This document shows positions 1-11,341 of a stretch of 29,332 nucleotides of DNA, in pieces; position 1 is the stretch's first letter, and each line of letters opens with the position of its first letter. The translations under genes and the position numbers were made by a program. Origin of the DNA: Monosiga brevicollis MX1 (Eukaryota; Opisthokonta; Choanoflagellata; Craspedida; Salpingoecidae); NCBI RefSeq assembly GCF_000002865.3, contig NW_001865068.1:349413-378744 (forward strand), given 5' to 3'. The notes beneath the pieces are model-generated. The model saw only the letters and a program-made list of their open reading frames with translations. It had not been told where the DNA came from and ran no database searches.

Positions 1-619
1 AGGGCAGAACGGCTAGACGCTGGCGTGTAGCTTCGTCACGGATCTCGGCTACGACATCAGGAAGGGTGATGATGGTGGCCGCCAGTTGCTGCAAGGGCGC
101 GTTGCGGATAAAACCTGCGGAATCAACAACGAGGATGTCGGCAATGTGCGAGGCCTCGCGCTCTGTTTCAACGGTACGGCTCGGCTTGATGACAGGGCGA
201 GCTGGCTCGGCCTTCTTCTCCTGTTTGGAGGACAAAGAGGATGTTGGGGTTCCCTCTGTTGCTTTGGCCGATGCGGCTGGGCGGGTCGCCGCGGTCTTGG
301 TCACCGATGCAGAGGCTGCGGCTGTGCGTGCGGGCCACGCGGGCGCAGAGGTAGACGCCGGGGTAGACGCCGGCATCTTGCTGCCAGGCCCACCGGAGAG
401 CGAGGGAAAGGCCTCTTCATCAGTGGGCGGCGCAGGTTGCTCAGACTGTGGGGCCGAGGCCTCAGCAACGGCCCATGTGACGCTGCGCGGGCCAGCAGGG
501 GCTGCGCTTGGGGGCAAGCTCGAGTCGGCCGCCTCGGCCGCGGCCGTCTCCTGTCCCAAGCTGATCACACGAGGCCCAGCCTCGAGGACCTCATCCACGT
601 CTTCAAATTCATCGGCCAT
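1..619 (-). CDS. NOB1: NOB1 PIN-domain endonuclease, N-terminal part (runs off the left edge)
   Basis: NOB1 is the endonuclease that cuts pre-18S rRNA at its 3' end late in 40S maturation; in yeast it was also linked to proteasome assembly. The frame opens at ATG 619 and stays open for 206 codons to base 1, so the rest of the PIN domain and the zinc ribbon are outside the window. Residues from about 160 match the start of the NOB1 PIN domain: ILVVDSAGFIRNAPLQ, with the first metal-binding Asp in VVDS, then EIRDEATRQRLAVLP. In known NOB1 proteins the PIN domain begins almost at residue 1. Here about 160 Ala/Pro/Ser-rich, probably disordered residues come first, and they include EEAFPSLSG. I see no Met just before the PIN domain, so the extension looks real unless an unseen splice or start exists. 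PSMB4 is divergent at 1135. Confidence 0.87.
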   Translation of the reverse strand, partial: MADEFEDVDEVLEAGPRVISLGQETAAAEAADSSLPPSAAPAGPRSVTWAVAEASAPQSEQPAPPTDEEAFPSLSGGPGSKMPASTPASTSAPAWPARTAAASASVTKTAATRPAASAKATEGTPTSSLSSKQEKKAEPARPVIKPSRTVETEREASHIADILVVDSAGFIRNAPLQQLAATIITLPDVVAEIRDEATRQRLAVLP

Positions 620-1134
620 GTTCAACCGTTGTCCTTCACTCCGCAGTCGTCGGTCCCGTCCGTAGCCTTGGTCCCCCGTGTCGTTGATCCCCGTCGAACC
701 GCGACAATGGCCGGACACAAGAAAAAATAAAAAAAAAACTCGAGCACGCGGGTGGAACCACGAAATGTCTGACAACGGGTGGAGGCGCCAAGAAAGCGTG
801 ACGTTCACTGCTTTCGTCTTTTGTGATAAAACCCTTGTACAACTGCTGTTGTGAATACTTCATTGGCGTTCCGTAGCTGGTATCCCAAGTGTCTCTCTGA
901 GTGCGCTTGGTGCTGAGGTCATTTCTCTTTGCGCTATGGCATTTTGGCTTGAATCTGACGTTTTGTAATATCGGACATGCCTCCTTCTCTAAACGGTTTC
1001 GGTTCCACTGACTCTCTCTCACTCACAGCTCCCCCTTTTATTTTTCTTCTCTCTGACGTAAATGCGTTTGAGACGACACCACTGAACACTCACACACACA
1101 CACACACACACATACACACACAGAGACGGTCAAG
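620..1134. promoter_or_regulatory. Divergent NOB1/PSMB4 intergenic region, probable shared promoter
   Basis: These 515 bases separate the NOB1 and PSMB4 start codons and must hold both 5' UTRs and both promoters. I see an A-rich tract at about 719-739, no clear TATA box, and a CA repeat ending 12 bases before the PSMB4 ATG. I found no convincing coding sequence. Confidence 0.5.
1091..1122. repeat. (CA)n microsatellite in the PSMB4 5' leader region
   Basis: This is an almost pure CA dinucleotide tract with one T interruption. It ends 12 bases upstream of the PSMB4 ATG, so it probably lies in the 5' UTR. Confidence 0.9.
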
Positions 1135-2706
1135 ATGAGCTTCCGCGACGATTCGGCAGCGTTCCAGCCCGGTCCTCTCTGGTCCAATGGACCGGCACCG
1201 GGTCGGTTTTATCCCATGGGAGAGGCAAAGATGGCAGCTGCGCCCGCTGACCCTCGCCAGCACACCACGTAGGTCACTTCCGGGGCACAGTTTTTTTTTT
1301 TTTTTTGCTTTCTCTTTACTTTTTTGTGTAAGCTGACGTGTTGATTGGTGATGGTATAAATCGACTCGCCCAAAATGGCGGCGCCGAGCAGGAACCCCAT
1401 CGTCACGGGTACATCCGTCCTTGCCATCAAGTTTGACGGTGGCGTGGTCATTGCTGCTGATACCCTCGGTACGTTGCTCCTCATATTTCCGGCCCCTCGC
1501 TATGATGAGTGTTGAGAGTCAGTGTGAGAATGTGGGAACATCAGTTGCAACAACAGGCGCTTGTCTCGCGCGCACCTGGGCCTCACGACACTCGTCCCCC
1601 TTTCCTTTGCACTTGGACTGCGTCTCGTCTGGTCTGGTCTGGAATAGGCTCGTACGGGTCCCTGGCTCGTTTCCGCGACATTCGCCGCCTGGTGTCTGTC
1701 GGCAACCAGACAGTCGTGGGCGCTTCGGGCGACGTGGCCGACTTTCACTCCATGAAGGACACCCTGGACGAACTCGAGTGCGTAGCATCGACCCGCACCC
1801 CTCTTTCCTCGTGCAATGCAGGCACTTGCCCGGCCGGACCCACTGGCCGTTTCCAAGCGCTCTGTTAAATCTTGGTCTTCTGGCTGTCTCATCACGTTCC
1901 GTTCCCACTGTCGCATGCACTTTTGTTGTAAATTTCCTCCCTTCTTTCCCCGTTGGCCGGTGCTTTTGATGGTGCAGGGTTGAGAACCGCGAGTATGACG
2001 ATGAACACACCATCAAGCCCAAAGCCATCTTCTCCTTCTTGACGCGCGTTTTGTACAACAGGCGGTCCCGCATGAATCCTCTGTGGAACTCGTTTGTCGT
2101 GGCCGGTGTTCAGGACGGCGAGCCCTTCCTGGGCACCACGGACAAGGTCGGCGTGGCCTTTACCGAGGACACGATTGCCACTGGCTATGGTGCCTACATT
2201 GCCCTGCCGCTGCTGCGCAATGCGCTTGAGAGCAACGATGGCCCCTTGACCCGTGACCAGGCCGTGGCCGAAATTGAAAAGTGCTGCAAGGTCCTTTTCT
2301 ACCGCGACGCCCGCTCGCTCAACCGAGTACGTTTTCTCGCTTGGGCCCGGTGCTCAAGGAAATAATCTTCAAATCGAATTGGCTTGGGTGTGCTCGGGGG
2401 TGCCCTGTCTCTGTTGTGTCCATGACTCGTGCTTGCCTGGTGGCCTTGACACGGGGGGCCCATGATGATGATCTCCAGCTAATGGGCGTGCGTCTGCTCT
2501 GTGGTGGTTACAGTATGAAGTTGCAGTCATCACTGCGGCAGGTGTGGAAATGTTTGAGCCCAAGGCCATGGAAACGGACTGGTCCATCGCTACCATGGTT
2601 CGGTACGTCAAGCTTGTCATCATCAATGGCAGGCGGCTTCCGGTAGTCTTGCTTGATGGGACGCCTCCTGACTCACCTGGTTTGCAATTGCAGTGGCTAC
2701 GAATAA
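1135..2706 (+). CDS. PSMB4: Proteasome 20S core subunit beta type-4 (beta7)
   Basis: This is the beta7 subunit of the 20S proteasome core, a structural subunit without peptidase activity that helps dock the two half-proteasomes. Exons are 1135-1268, 1392-1468, 1648-1777, 1978-2326, 2514-2602 and 2694-2706, giving 263 residues, about the length of human PSMB4 (264). The N-terminus keeps the family pattern [13 protein letters not shown] propeptide of about 44 residues precedes [19 protein letters not shown], which matches the usual beta7 processing site. Other hallmarks are [44 protein letters not shown] and YRDARSLNR. The last exon adds only GYE and the stop, like the family's C-terminus. All introns are GT-AG, and the first donor phase restores ACG (Thr) across the junction. 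The start is the first ATG after the CA repeat and gives the expected N-terminus. Confidence 0.96.
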
Positions 2707-3125
2707 GCAGGATACGGCGCCAGGCGCCCCAAGTTTGGCGAACCCTCACGCCGACCTGCATTCGTGTTTATCGTGTCGTGTTGCGCGTGGAAGCGCTTTA
2801 CGTATCCGTATGTCCATGTCAAAAGAATCGTATGAAAATTTTGAAGTTGAAGCAAAGTCTTGGCAGTGTTTCTTCGGCGCCAGCACTTGCACAGACGTCG
2901 ACCGCCACCCAAACAAAAGCAACAAACAAGTATGATCAAGCTTCACAGTCACAAAGCTTCCGAACAAATCCGCATATACAACTGTGCCGTAGCTCAAGGC
3001 GCGCGTCTCGGTGTTGGCAAGCTGACAGCTTCATTCTCGGGATGACGGAGAAAAAAAGGAGAAATAAAAAAAATGAAAGTTTGATTTGGACGAATGTAAA
3101 TTTCAAATTCAGTATCGGGATGTCA
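2707..3125. other. Convergent 3' region between PSMB4 and HCCS
   Basis: These 419 bases lie between two stop codons facing each other. An AATAAA hexamer sits at 3063-3068 in an A-rich stretch, but it is about 360 bases beyond the PSMB4 stop, so its use is uncertain. The overlapping open frames show no family resemblance and I treat them as chance. Confidence 0.5.
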
Positions 3126-4463
3126 CTACCACCACCAACGTTCGCCTGCTTGCCACTTGCTAAAGGCCAGACGCATGCGGTCAGGTACGCCTTGAAGGCC
3201 AGCCGGACTGCGATCAAAAAATGCATACTCGTGAGGAAAAAAAAGTTCTTGCTGGCTTTTAAAAGAGCACAACATCGAAGGGCCAGGGCAAAGGCGAGAT
3301 CCACGTTGGCCCACCGTCACAAAGGTACGTACCGCGCATCCACAAAGTAGTCTGTATCACCCATGCCATCGTCGACGGCATAATAGTCAATGATGTAGCG
3401 TACCTCTTTGCCGCACCGATCAACGGTCCAGTCATGACGGTCAAAGGGGCGCACGCTATATACCGACAGGAGAAGAACGTCAAGAGGGGGAAGGGGGGCG
3501 AGATGAGCAAAGATAGATGGCATAAGCTGAGCGATGGTCTGGGTCTGAAGTCGACGGAAAGTCATCGAAAGAGCTGTGTGTCCTGTGGCATAGCTGACAC
3601 ACCCAAAAATGGCGGACATGATGCGGGCCTTGATTGAATAGATGCCATCCTTGCCCTCAAATCGTGCCAGAGTCGGGTTGGGACAAGCGCTACAAGTGCG
3701 GCCAAGTTAAGAAAGCAATGAGAAGCACGCGGATTGGAAAATTCCAAGTCGTACACGCGCGTGGGCGGGCGGAGTCCAAGGTGCACAGACCGTTCGTGCA
3801 TGTTTTCATATTCCATAACGCCCTTCCAGGACCAATCGGTAACCCTAGGCATGGTCAAACGACGAGAGGTGCTCATCACAAACAGGCATGCATGCGTGGG
3901 CAATGAGGGGCATGGGCATGCTTGGAACGTACAGCTCGTGCACAGCGGCGACGGCGAGGGCATCCTCAACCTCGATGGGCTTGTCCTTGCGTCGAAGCGC
4001 GCGGAAGAGCTGATTGGCTGAAGGGTTGAGCCAGGACTGGCCGTCATCCGAGTTGCCGCGACCAGCAGCGGGAATTTCGCTGGCGGGCACCACCTCCAAC
4101 GGGTTATTTGACTCGACTCGGCGCACTGTGGCCGAGGTGTGTGTGCCCAGCTCGAGGGGGCGGTCTGGCGTGTCTGGGGGCTCTTCACGAGACTGCTGCG
4201 AGGGCTGCTTATGAATCACGGGGCATTTGCTGCCACCCAACAGGCCCTCAGGCTTGGCCTCGGGCAACTTGGCGCCCTGCAGAGACGAAGCAACACCGTC
4301 ATTAGCAAAAGACACCGGACCCGAACCGACGTGGCACGAGCGTGCTAGCATGACGTCGAGCAGCTATCAATGAATTCACACGCCAACTCACCTCGGCATC
4401 CTTGCTTTTGTGAATCACTGGGCATTGGCCACCGGCCAGCACCGAAGCCGTATCTGCTGGCAT
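3126..4463 (-). CDS. HCCS: Holocytochrome c-type synthase (cytochrome c heme lyase)
   Basis: HCCS attaches heme covalently to the CXXCH motif of apocytochrome c in the mitochondrial intermembrane space. Exons in coding order are 4463-4392, 4276-3933, 3844-3791, 3689-3603, 3455-3333 and 3207-3126, giving 253 residues (human 268). Two Cys-Pro heme-regulatory motifs, GGQCPVIHK and [10 protein letters not shown], lie either side of intron 1. The catalytic core includes [12 protein letters not shown], then [14 protein letters not shown]. Its His155 corresponds to the axial heme ligand of the human enzyme (His154), and the spacing to Cys-Pro is identical. The core continues with [35 protein letters not shown] and a C-terminal [11 protein letters not shown]. 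Every junction restores the frame: RPFDRHDW follows intron 4, and intron 5 joins Ala-Arg to Pro-Ala. The first start in frame gives the expected short N-terminus before the Cys-Pro motif. Confidence 0.95.
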
Positions 4464-4919
4464 CCTGCCGAGTCGTTCACACCGCGTCTTTGCTCTCGTC
4501 CCGTCGGCACTGATGGTCCGACCTGATCCCCCCAGCGCGCGCAAAAAAAAAAAAAAAAATCAGAGAGAGAGCAAGAGGCGTGCAACACGTGCAGTTCAAC
4601 ACACAGCAAGAAGAATGACTGCACCCAAATGAAAAGCTGACATTCTGACAATGTTAGGGATGCAGGTCACTGAGTTCGTCTGCAGTGTGTAGTGTGATAT
4701 AGTGAGACGTGACCGTTGGGGCGGGAACGCGTTGTTTTTGGCGCGCGCTTTCTCTATAACCGTTACAACGTATCCACATAGCCTCCCTCTCCCTCTCTCA
4801 AAACTCTGTCTCTCTCTGTCTCTCTCTCTGTCTCTCTGTCTCTCTGTCTCTCTCTCGTCTCTGTCTCTCTGTCTCTCTCTCTCTCTGTCTCTCTGTCTCT
4901 CTGTCTCTCTGTCTCTCTG

Positions 4920-4954
<35 letters not shown>

Positions 4955-4971
4955 GTCTCTCTCTCTGTCTC

Positions 4972-5027
<56 letters not shown>

Positions 5028-5335
5028 TCTCGCTCTCTCTCTTCTCTCTCTCTCTTTTCGGCGCGCGAACTGGTTCTTTTGAATGGGAAGGGGGCGCGCA
5101 AACGAGGTCGCGATCTGTTGTATATCCCTAGCCGTGCCTCTATCTGGCTGTCTTCCCATTTCCTGGTAAACCACACTCGCACGCACGTACACACACACAC
5201 ACACCTACGCACGTGGCGAACGTGCGCTGACGACTACCTGAGCAAGCCGTGTCAAGCAGATTACGTTCCGCCTTCTCCCCTGCAATTTGCTTCCCGTGTG
5301 TGCCGGCACGCCCCGTGACCGGGGCGAGGAGGGTC
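4464..5335. promoter_or_regulatory. Divergent HCCS/GON4L-like intergenic region
   Basis: These 872 bases lie between the HCCS start and the probable start of the gene on the right, so they should contain both promoters. They hold an A tract (about 4544-4559), a long CT/CTGT repeat, and a short CA tract near 5190-5202. I found nothing coding. The long Arg-Glu and Ser-Leu frames here are translations of the repeat. Confidence 0.45.
4784..5059. repeat. Compound (CT)n/(CTGT)n microsatellite
   Basis: About 275 bases of CTCT with regularly spaced G interruptions (CTCTGT units) pass into a pure CT run and then an imperfect TCTTCT edge. The plus strand is pyrimidine-only apart from the G positions. 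Confidence 0.93.
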
Positions 5336-8300
5336 ATGGCGGGCGTGGTCTCAGGGCCTTTGGCGACTGCCAGCCCACAGCCGAGTCCCAGCTCAAGCCC
5401 AAGCCCAAGCCACCGCAGCTCAAACAAGACGGTAACGTTTTTTGTGACTTGACTCCAGTCTTGCTCACCCGGCCATGCGCCGCATATTTATTCTGATACC
5501 CCATGCGATTTTTCCCTGAACGCAACAGGTCTGCGCGCAAAGCAAAGCAACGCCGTCTCCCTCAGGTATCGTTGTCTTTTCATCACCGCAAGCTCACTCA
5601 CCACTCTGAACTCTCGCAGCTCTTCGCGCTCACTTGGACCACTGCAATTTCATAGCTGATGGCCCCAGTGCCGGCACCCCCAACGCCACAACTCCACCGG
5701 CCACGACCATGAGCGACCACACGGAAAGCATGAGCACCACTCCCGGCCCCGAACACACGGGCTCTGACCCAGTCAAGGCACCCGGTCCCGCAAGCGCACA
5801 GGCAGCCGGCCACCCCACGCCGGCGCGTAATGCTTCCAACACAACGCAGCCTCTGGCGCCAGCCCATTCCACGCAAGCTCCCGACCATTCGGATGAGGAT
5901 CCAGGCACCCAAGGCACCCAGCCTTTGCAACAACATGGTGCATGCCTCACATCAGAGCCGTGCGCCATGCCGCAGCCACAAACCCAGGCAGCAGCGTCAA
6001 TCGCAGCCACCAGCAATGATCACTCAACAGACCAACCTGTGCGTCCTTTTTGTAGCTCGATTCCCAGCCCCTGTTTGCCTGCCACCCAGGTCTCACCACA
6101 ACCCGTGCTGGTGTCCCTCATCATGTCGCAGATCATGTCCAAGCGTAACCTCAACACGCTAACTACACTACTCAGTCGCAACGAACAATTCCAGCAACAC
6201 CTTCTTCATATCGCCCGTGGCCTACCAGGTAACTCCTTCAGCTTTTGTGGTGGCCCTCAGCTGCGTGGCTAAGGCTCACAGTCGTCTTTCCCCACGCTCT
6301 GTGTTCAATCTGATCACAGATGTACCCCACCAAGTCTGTACCCGGAGCAAATACATGAGTCGCACAGGAGGCTCGGCACCCCACTCCCAACCGCTGCCCA
6401 TCAACAGCACCCTGGCCCAGCTCGCCAGTCTTGCCGATGACGATGTGGAAGATGAAAGCGATGATGCATTTGAGGTGGATGAAGATTGGGATCAAGACGA
6501 CGAAGACGATGAAGACGATGAAGACGATGAAGACGATGACGAAGACGATGACGATGACGACGAGGCTCAAGACGACCAAGATGGTGATGATGATGACGTT
6601 GATGAAGAACGCGACGCAAGGAAGGGCCATGTGCAAAAGGGCAGCAAAGACGCTGACCGTGGCAATGCCAGCTATCCTGATGAGGTTGATGCAAAGTCCG
6701 GGCCAGGCGATGCCAATGTGGCCCATGACACCAGCCGCGAGGGGCATTCTGCCCCCGAATCGCAGGTGGCGGGCCGTCAGCAAAACATCGCCTCGACTCA
6801 CCATGAGAACACCCAAGCATCAAAGGCCGCGGTAGCCTCTGACACAGGTCGACGCGCTGCTGAAAACACATTAGCGCGCAACTCCCGTGTCAGCACAGCG
6901 AGCTCTGAGAGCCGCGAGGCTATCCCCCTGTCCACGGCGAATAGCTTCGTGGCGCCTGCCACGATCGCGGCTGAGAAGCGCACCGAAGATGTTGTCAATG
7001 CCGTTCTCTCGCGCTACGATAATGGTCAGGGTGGCCTGATGAATCTCGAGCTGGATGACGAACTTGATGACGACGATGAAGACTTTGACCCAACACGTGT
7101 GTCTTCAGATGTGACGAGTGATAGCGAGTTCGAAAGTCACACAGGTATGTTCATGTCGTCTTCGCGTATATCGCAAGCACATTTGACGCGTCTCAAAACC
7201 TCCGAAGCAACCGCCGCCCCTGACATGCCCGTGTCTGCACCCACCCCACCCTTGAAATCTCAGGCTCCCAAGGGTCTCGGGCGATTTCCATGGCCGAAGA
7301 AGGAGGGGATGGCGAGAACCAGCCAGAAACCACGGATGATGATGACAATGATGATGAAGACGATGAGGATGAGGATGAGGAGGATGAGGAGGAGGAAGAC
7401 GATGGCATTGCGTACTTGCGACAGCACCCTGTCATGACAGTACCCGTGCCGCCTACGCAGGCTGCGCTCAAAGACAATGCCGTTGAGCAACCACACCAGC
7501 AGGCCTCGTCTGGACAGCGTCAGGGTGAACAGCAAAATCAGCAGGCAGCGTTGGAGCAGCAACACCGAGAGCAACAAGCTGTCATTCAGAAGCAAGAGGC
7601 CATCATCCGTGAACAACGAGCGTCTTTGGAACAACAGCAACAGCAGCAACATCGTCAACAACAGGAAATGCAACTGGCCTTGGATGATGCTCGCGCTGAG
7701 GCTGAGCGATCGCGCTGCGCCAAAACCATGACCCTGGCATCAGACAACCACTTGGCATACCCGTTTCCTGACCACACCTCTACCCCTGATAATGTGTCAC
7801 TACGCACCCGCTCGCAACTCAACCTGACAGATGTTCCCTTGACGGAATTTGAAAAGGTGCTGGGACCTGGTCCTCTCCCGCAGAGCCTCCTTGAAGGACT
7901 GCTGGAGCCCGACCAGCTGTATCAAAATCTCACTTCCGGCGCTGATCTACCAGACGATGATGAAGATTTCAATGCCATGCAAGAGCTGCAGCGCGGTGGC
8001 CTGGGCCGGGAATCACGACACACGGTCTCTCGCAAAGAGCAGCGCTCACTTGCACGTGATAGCCTCAACATGTTCACCGTCAACAACTGGGACCTGGGTC
8101 TTCTAGGTTTGGAGATGGGGTTAGAGAACGTGGAAGACTTGGACAATAGTCCGTGCCCGCCGAGCACGGCTAGCGCCGCGCCGCGCACGGGTCCACGAAG
8201 CCAACGTCACCACCGGGACAGACCACCGGCCCTGCGCGCGCCCAATATAAACGTATTGGTTGAGGAGCATCGAGATGCTCTCAAACGGACACAATATCAT

Positions 8301-10874
8301 GGCCCGATGGGGCAAAGTGCTGTGAGCAGCGAGCAGCTGCGCCAACTCAAAGCCCAACTCGAAGCTACTCTCATGCTCATCATCCAGCAATGTGCCCTGT
8401 GTGCCAGCATCCATGGCCACCGTCAGCAGCCCCAACTAGATGCTGCAGCTGGCCTACTCGCGCGGCTTGCCTCGACCTTCCATCAAGCCCCACCAACGTT
8501 GGTGCAGCTTGGTCGCAGCCTTTTTAGTATTCCCGCCTTGCAAGCTGTACCACGTGTTGCCGTGTTAATGCCGGACGTCCAAGCCTGTGGTGAGGTAGCG
8601 CGCGAGTTGAGCCGCCGCCGTATCGTTCAAGATCGTTTGGTCACGACCGTTATGGTCGAGCTCGAGGGCCTCCTCAACTTCCCAGAGTTGATGTACCGCC
8701 GTCGCCGCCTTGCACATCAAAGCACCCGTCGCATGCCTCCGGAAGAGCTTTTGCTTTTCACCATCCAGCTTATCCAAAACAACGGCGATTGCCAGGCTGC
8801 CTTACGTGGGTGTCAGCGTGCGCGAGATCTCAAGGACGTAACACGCAGCACACTCCGTGCGGGGCCTCGGCGCCCAGGTCTGGATGTGTGCATCTATGAC
8901 CCCCTCCATGCCGCGTTAAAAGGTACACCTTACGCAGAGTGGCTCAGTCAGTACCTACATGGCTTTGAGTCGGACCGTCAAGATCACGAATACGTCAATT
9001 ACAAAACACAACTGGAACCGTTTACTAAACAGCAGCTAAAGCAACGCCAACTTTTTGGACCTGCTGAGGATCGTGCTGCACAGGCTCTGCGCCAGAGCTT
9101 TTTGGAGCGTCAGCAGCGCACCTCGAACCAACCCCTGAGCGTGCCATCGCCTCGCCCTGGCCACCGCAGATCTTCAAACACAGCATCCCCTTCTCCAACC
9201 AGCCGCGTTACCCCATCGCGCCCGGCTTCTGTCATTGCTCACCAAGCGCCGCGTGCGATGGTTGACGCTCATTTGGTTGCAACAGAGGCATCACGGGTTG
9301 ACAAAAGGCGGCATAGCTCCGCTTTGCCTCCGCCAGCCAAGCACGCGGCTTTGTCCGCCGCTAGCCACGAACCGGCCCTGCCTGATCAGTTGCCCCCGCT
9401 TTTCGATGCGGAACCCAGCTTTGGGTTGACAACACCACCGCACCGCCCAGCCGTCCCTCGTCGACATGCAACATCTGACCCTTTGCCCCGACGTCAAGCC
9501 ACCAGCTTTGCAAGTGCGCGTCGCGAGAGTGGCACCCCACCCGCGCTTGGAGAAGGCCTTCGAACTGCAGGAATCGACCTTCTCGTCGCAGCTTCACACA
9601 CAAATAGTCGATCCATAGGTGGCCTGCGCCCCATGAGTCCAGAGCCCACAAGTGACACACTTCAGCTGCGATTTGAGCCCTCCACGCCAAAGTCACATCG
9701 CCCTACTTCGCCCGTCGAACATCCATCGCCAGCCTTCCATGTGGTTGATGAGTCCTCGCCCGTGTCCAACAAGTCGCCTCCCCTGGCCGAACCGGCACAG
9801 CGATTGCAGCCAAGGGCTCTGAAAGCGCGCTTGGACGAGGCTTCCACGCTCAACGCCTCGCTTTACCCACGACCACTTCCCGGAACTGGAGGAACCGGCT
9901 CAAACTTTGATGCTAGTATTGACATGACGGGCGCTGAATCGCTCATGGCCCTTGCGGCAGGTGGTCTGAAACATCACGATCGGGAATTGTTTGCAGCAGG
10001 AAGCCACAAGCATGTCGAACATACGATTGACCGCTACTTTGCCCACATTGGAGCTGATGGAGAGGAGGAGAAGGCTAGCCGGTTTGCATCGAGTCGCGAT
10101 CCGGGTTCCTCGGCAGCACTAGTCGCGGCGTCTGCCTCAAGTGAAGCCACGGCCAGCTGGCCATTGACCTCGGAGGTGGGGGCAACGAGCCCGCCGCGGC
10201 CCCGCCAGCCCAAACGTCGTTTGGAACCCACCCTCATCTCTTCCTCCCACCCCGCTACCAATATGCCTTCAGCCAGCTTCAGTCGGTACGGTCGTCGGCA
10301 CGTGAACATTGGAAGCACCGGCGTTGCTGATCCCCTGCAGTCTCACCCCTTTGTTTTGTTGTGTCAATGTGTTGTGTGATGCCCTGCTCTTCTCTGGCCC
10401 GTTCCGCGAAATAGAGAGGCCAATCGCGTTTTGCTGGAGCACATTCAGCAGGCAGGCGAGCGCTCTAGAAGCCGCCAAGTGCTCGAGCAATTGTTTCACA
10501 GGCACCCCGTGCTCAATGCGCATACGCTGGACGAGGTACGGCTTTTCCGCTGTGTGTGCGTGTGTGTTAAACACGCTTCGTGTGTGCACCGAAAAGAATG
10601 TGAAGAGTCAGAATCAGAGTCCGAAATTAAGAGTCGGAATCGGACTGAGGGAAAACAAAGATGAGCGGGGACAGCCAAGGGTGGAAAGAGTGTGCTGCCA
10701 GCCTTTTATTTAGTCTACTTTTTCCTGTCTTTGTGCCGATAGGTCATGCAACAAGTGCAGTGGTTGGAAGAACATGCCGTTCCTGGAGCAAAACGAGCGA
10801 AGCAGAGTGATGCAGCACCCGGGCCTTCGGGCCGACCATCGACAAAGAGGATAGCTCCGACTAAATTGGCCTAA
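5336..10874 (+). CDS. Large acidic nuclear protein, GON4L/YARP-like
   Basis: Exons are 5336-5431, 5529-5565, 5620-6228, 6320-7144, 7264-10285, 10415-10535 and 10743-10874, giving about 1613 residues. The first two exons and the start are least certain. The layout is a low-complexity N-terminus, two Asp/Glu runs (about residues 297-345 and 547-570), and a Gln-rich coiled coil (about 595-660). Next is DDDEDFNAMQEL...TVSRKE, then NVLVEEHRDALKRTQ (about 850) and a helical region with NFPELMYRRRRL followed by EELLLFTIQLIQ (about 994-1027). A Pro/Ser-rich stretch leads to a C-terminal SANT-like helix set (about 1530-1595: EANRVLLEHIQQAGERS...TLDEVMQQVQWLEEH). The order 'D/E linker with K/RKE, LLNEQHR-like motif, FPEL plus Myb-like segment, C-terminal SANT' is that of animal GON4L/YY1AP1. 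In animals the C-terminal SANT-like domains of YARP and FLASH bind NPAT. The family call is inference; alternatives are another chromatin protein with a SANT tail. Confidence 0.7.
6486..6562 (+). repeat. In-frame GAY/GAA repeat encoding an Asp/Glu run
   Basis: Tandem GACGATGAA-type codons inside exon 4 of the GON4L-like gene encode an almost unbroken Asp/Glu stretch. A second acidic run occurs at about 7336-7403 in exon 5. Acidic runs of this kind are common in histone-binding nuclear proteins. Confidence 0.85.
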
Positions 10875-11341
10875 TCGTAATGACAACAGTTGTGCAAAGC
10901 GCACTTGGTAAATGCCATAATCGAAGAGAGTAACTGTCGCCCACTCACGCTCAACTGAACCATTTTGACACAGTCGTTTGAACAAAGAGGTGGCCCGTCA
11001 ACGTCAACAAAATTCTAAACTGAGAGGAGCATGCTCCGGCGATATTGACAAACTCAACAGAAGCAAAAAGGGCATAAAGGCGTAAAAGAGTAACAGAGGC
11101 AAGGGGACCACAGAAGGAAGCAAAGAAACGATAAAGCGAGGAGGGTGGGAAGCCGGTTTGAGAGCGAGGGGAGGGGGTCTCAAGGGGCACGAATCGGAAG
11201 ACGTGCAATACATCATACAGAGCCTCTCACCAACACACACTGATCGCACTGCTTAAGAAACATAATCTGCAGCGACTTGGACGACAATAACTCGCATCGC
11301 CACTTGGGACTCTAATCAAGGGAAACGGCGGCTTTGAAGGA
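10875..11341. other. Convergent 3' region between the GON4L-like gene and kinase A
   Basis: These 467 bases lie between two facing stop codons. I see no long repeat, no convincing poly(A) hexamer and no supported gene; the short frames present look random. Confidence 0.5.

Noticed and set aside
66-730. Two plus-strand frames of about 200 codons
   Set aside because: They are antisense to NOB1, whose minus-strand frame shows the PIN domain start.
2544-3350. 268-codon plus frame after PSMB4
   Set aside because: It overlaps the last two PSMB4 exons in another frame and runs antisense into the last HCCS exon. Its composition looks random.
4596-5212. Long Arg-Glu-rich minus frames and Ser-Leu plus frame
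   Set aside because: They are six-frame translations of the CT/CTGT microsatellite and have no independent coding evidence.
6040-6090. Possible 51-base intron (GTGCGT...CCACCCAG) in exon 3 of the GON4L-like gene
   Set aside because: It is a multiple of three and open in frame, so splicing is not required, and it is shorter than the other introns. RNA data would decide.
6238-6816. Minus-strand frame with a very hydrophobic Ile/Val/Phe run resembling a membrane segment
   Set aside because: It is the antisense of the Asp/Glu-coding repeat of the GON4L-like gene; GAY/GAA codons read backwards as hydrophobic residues.
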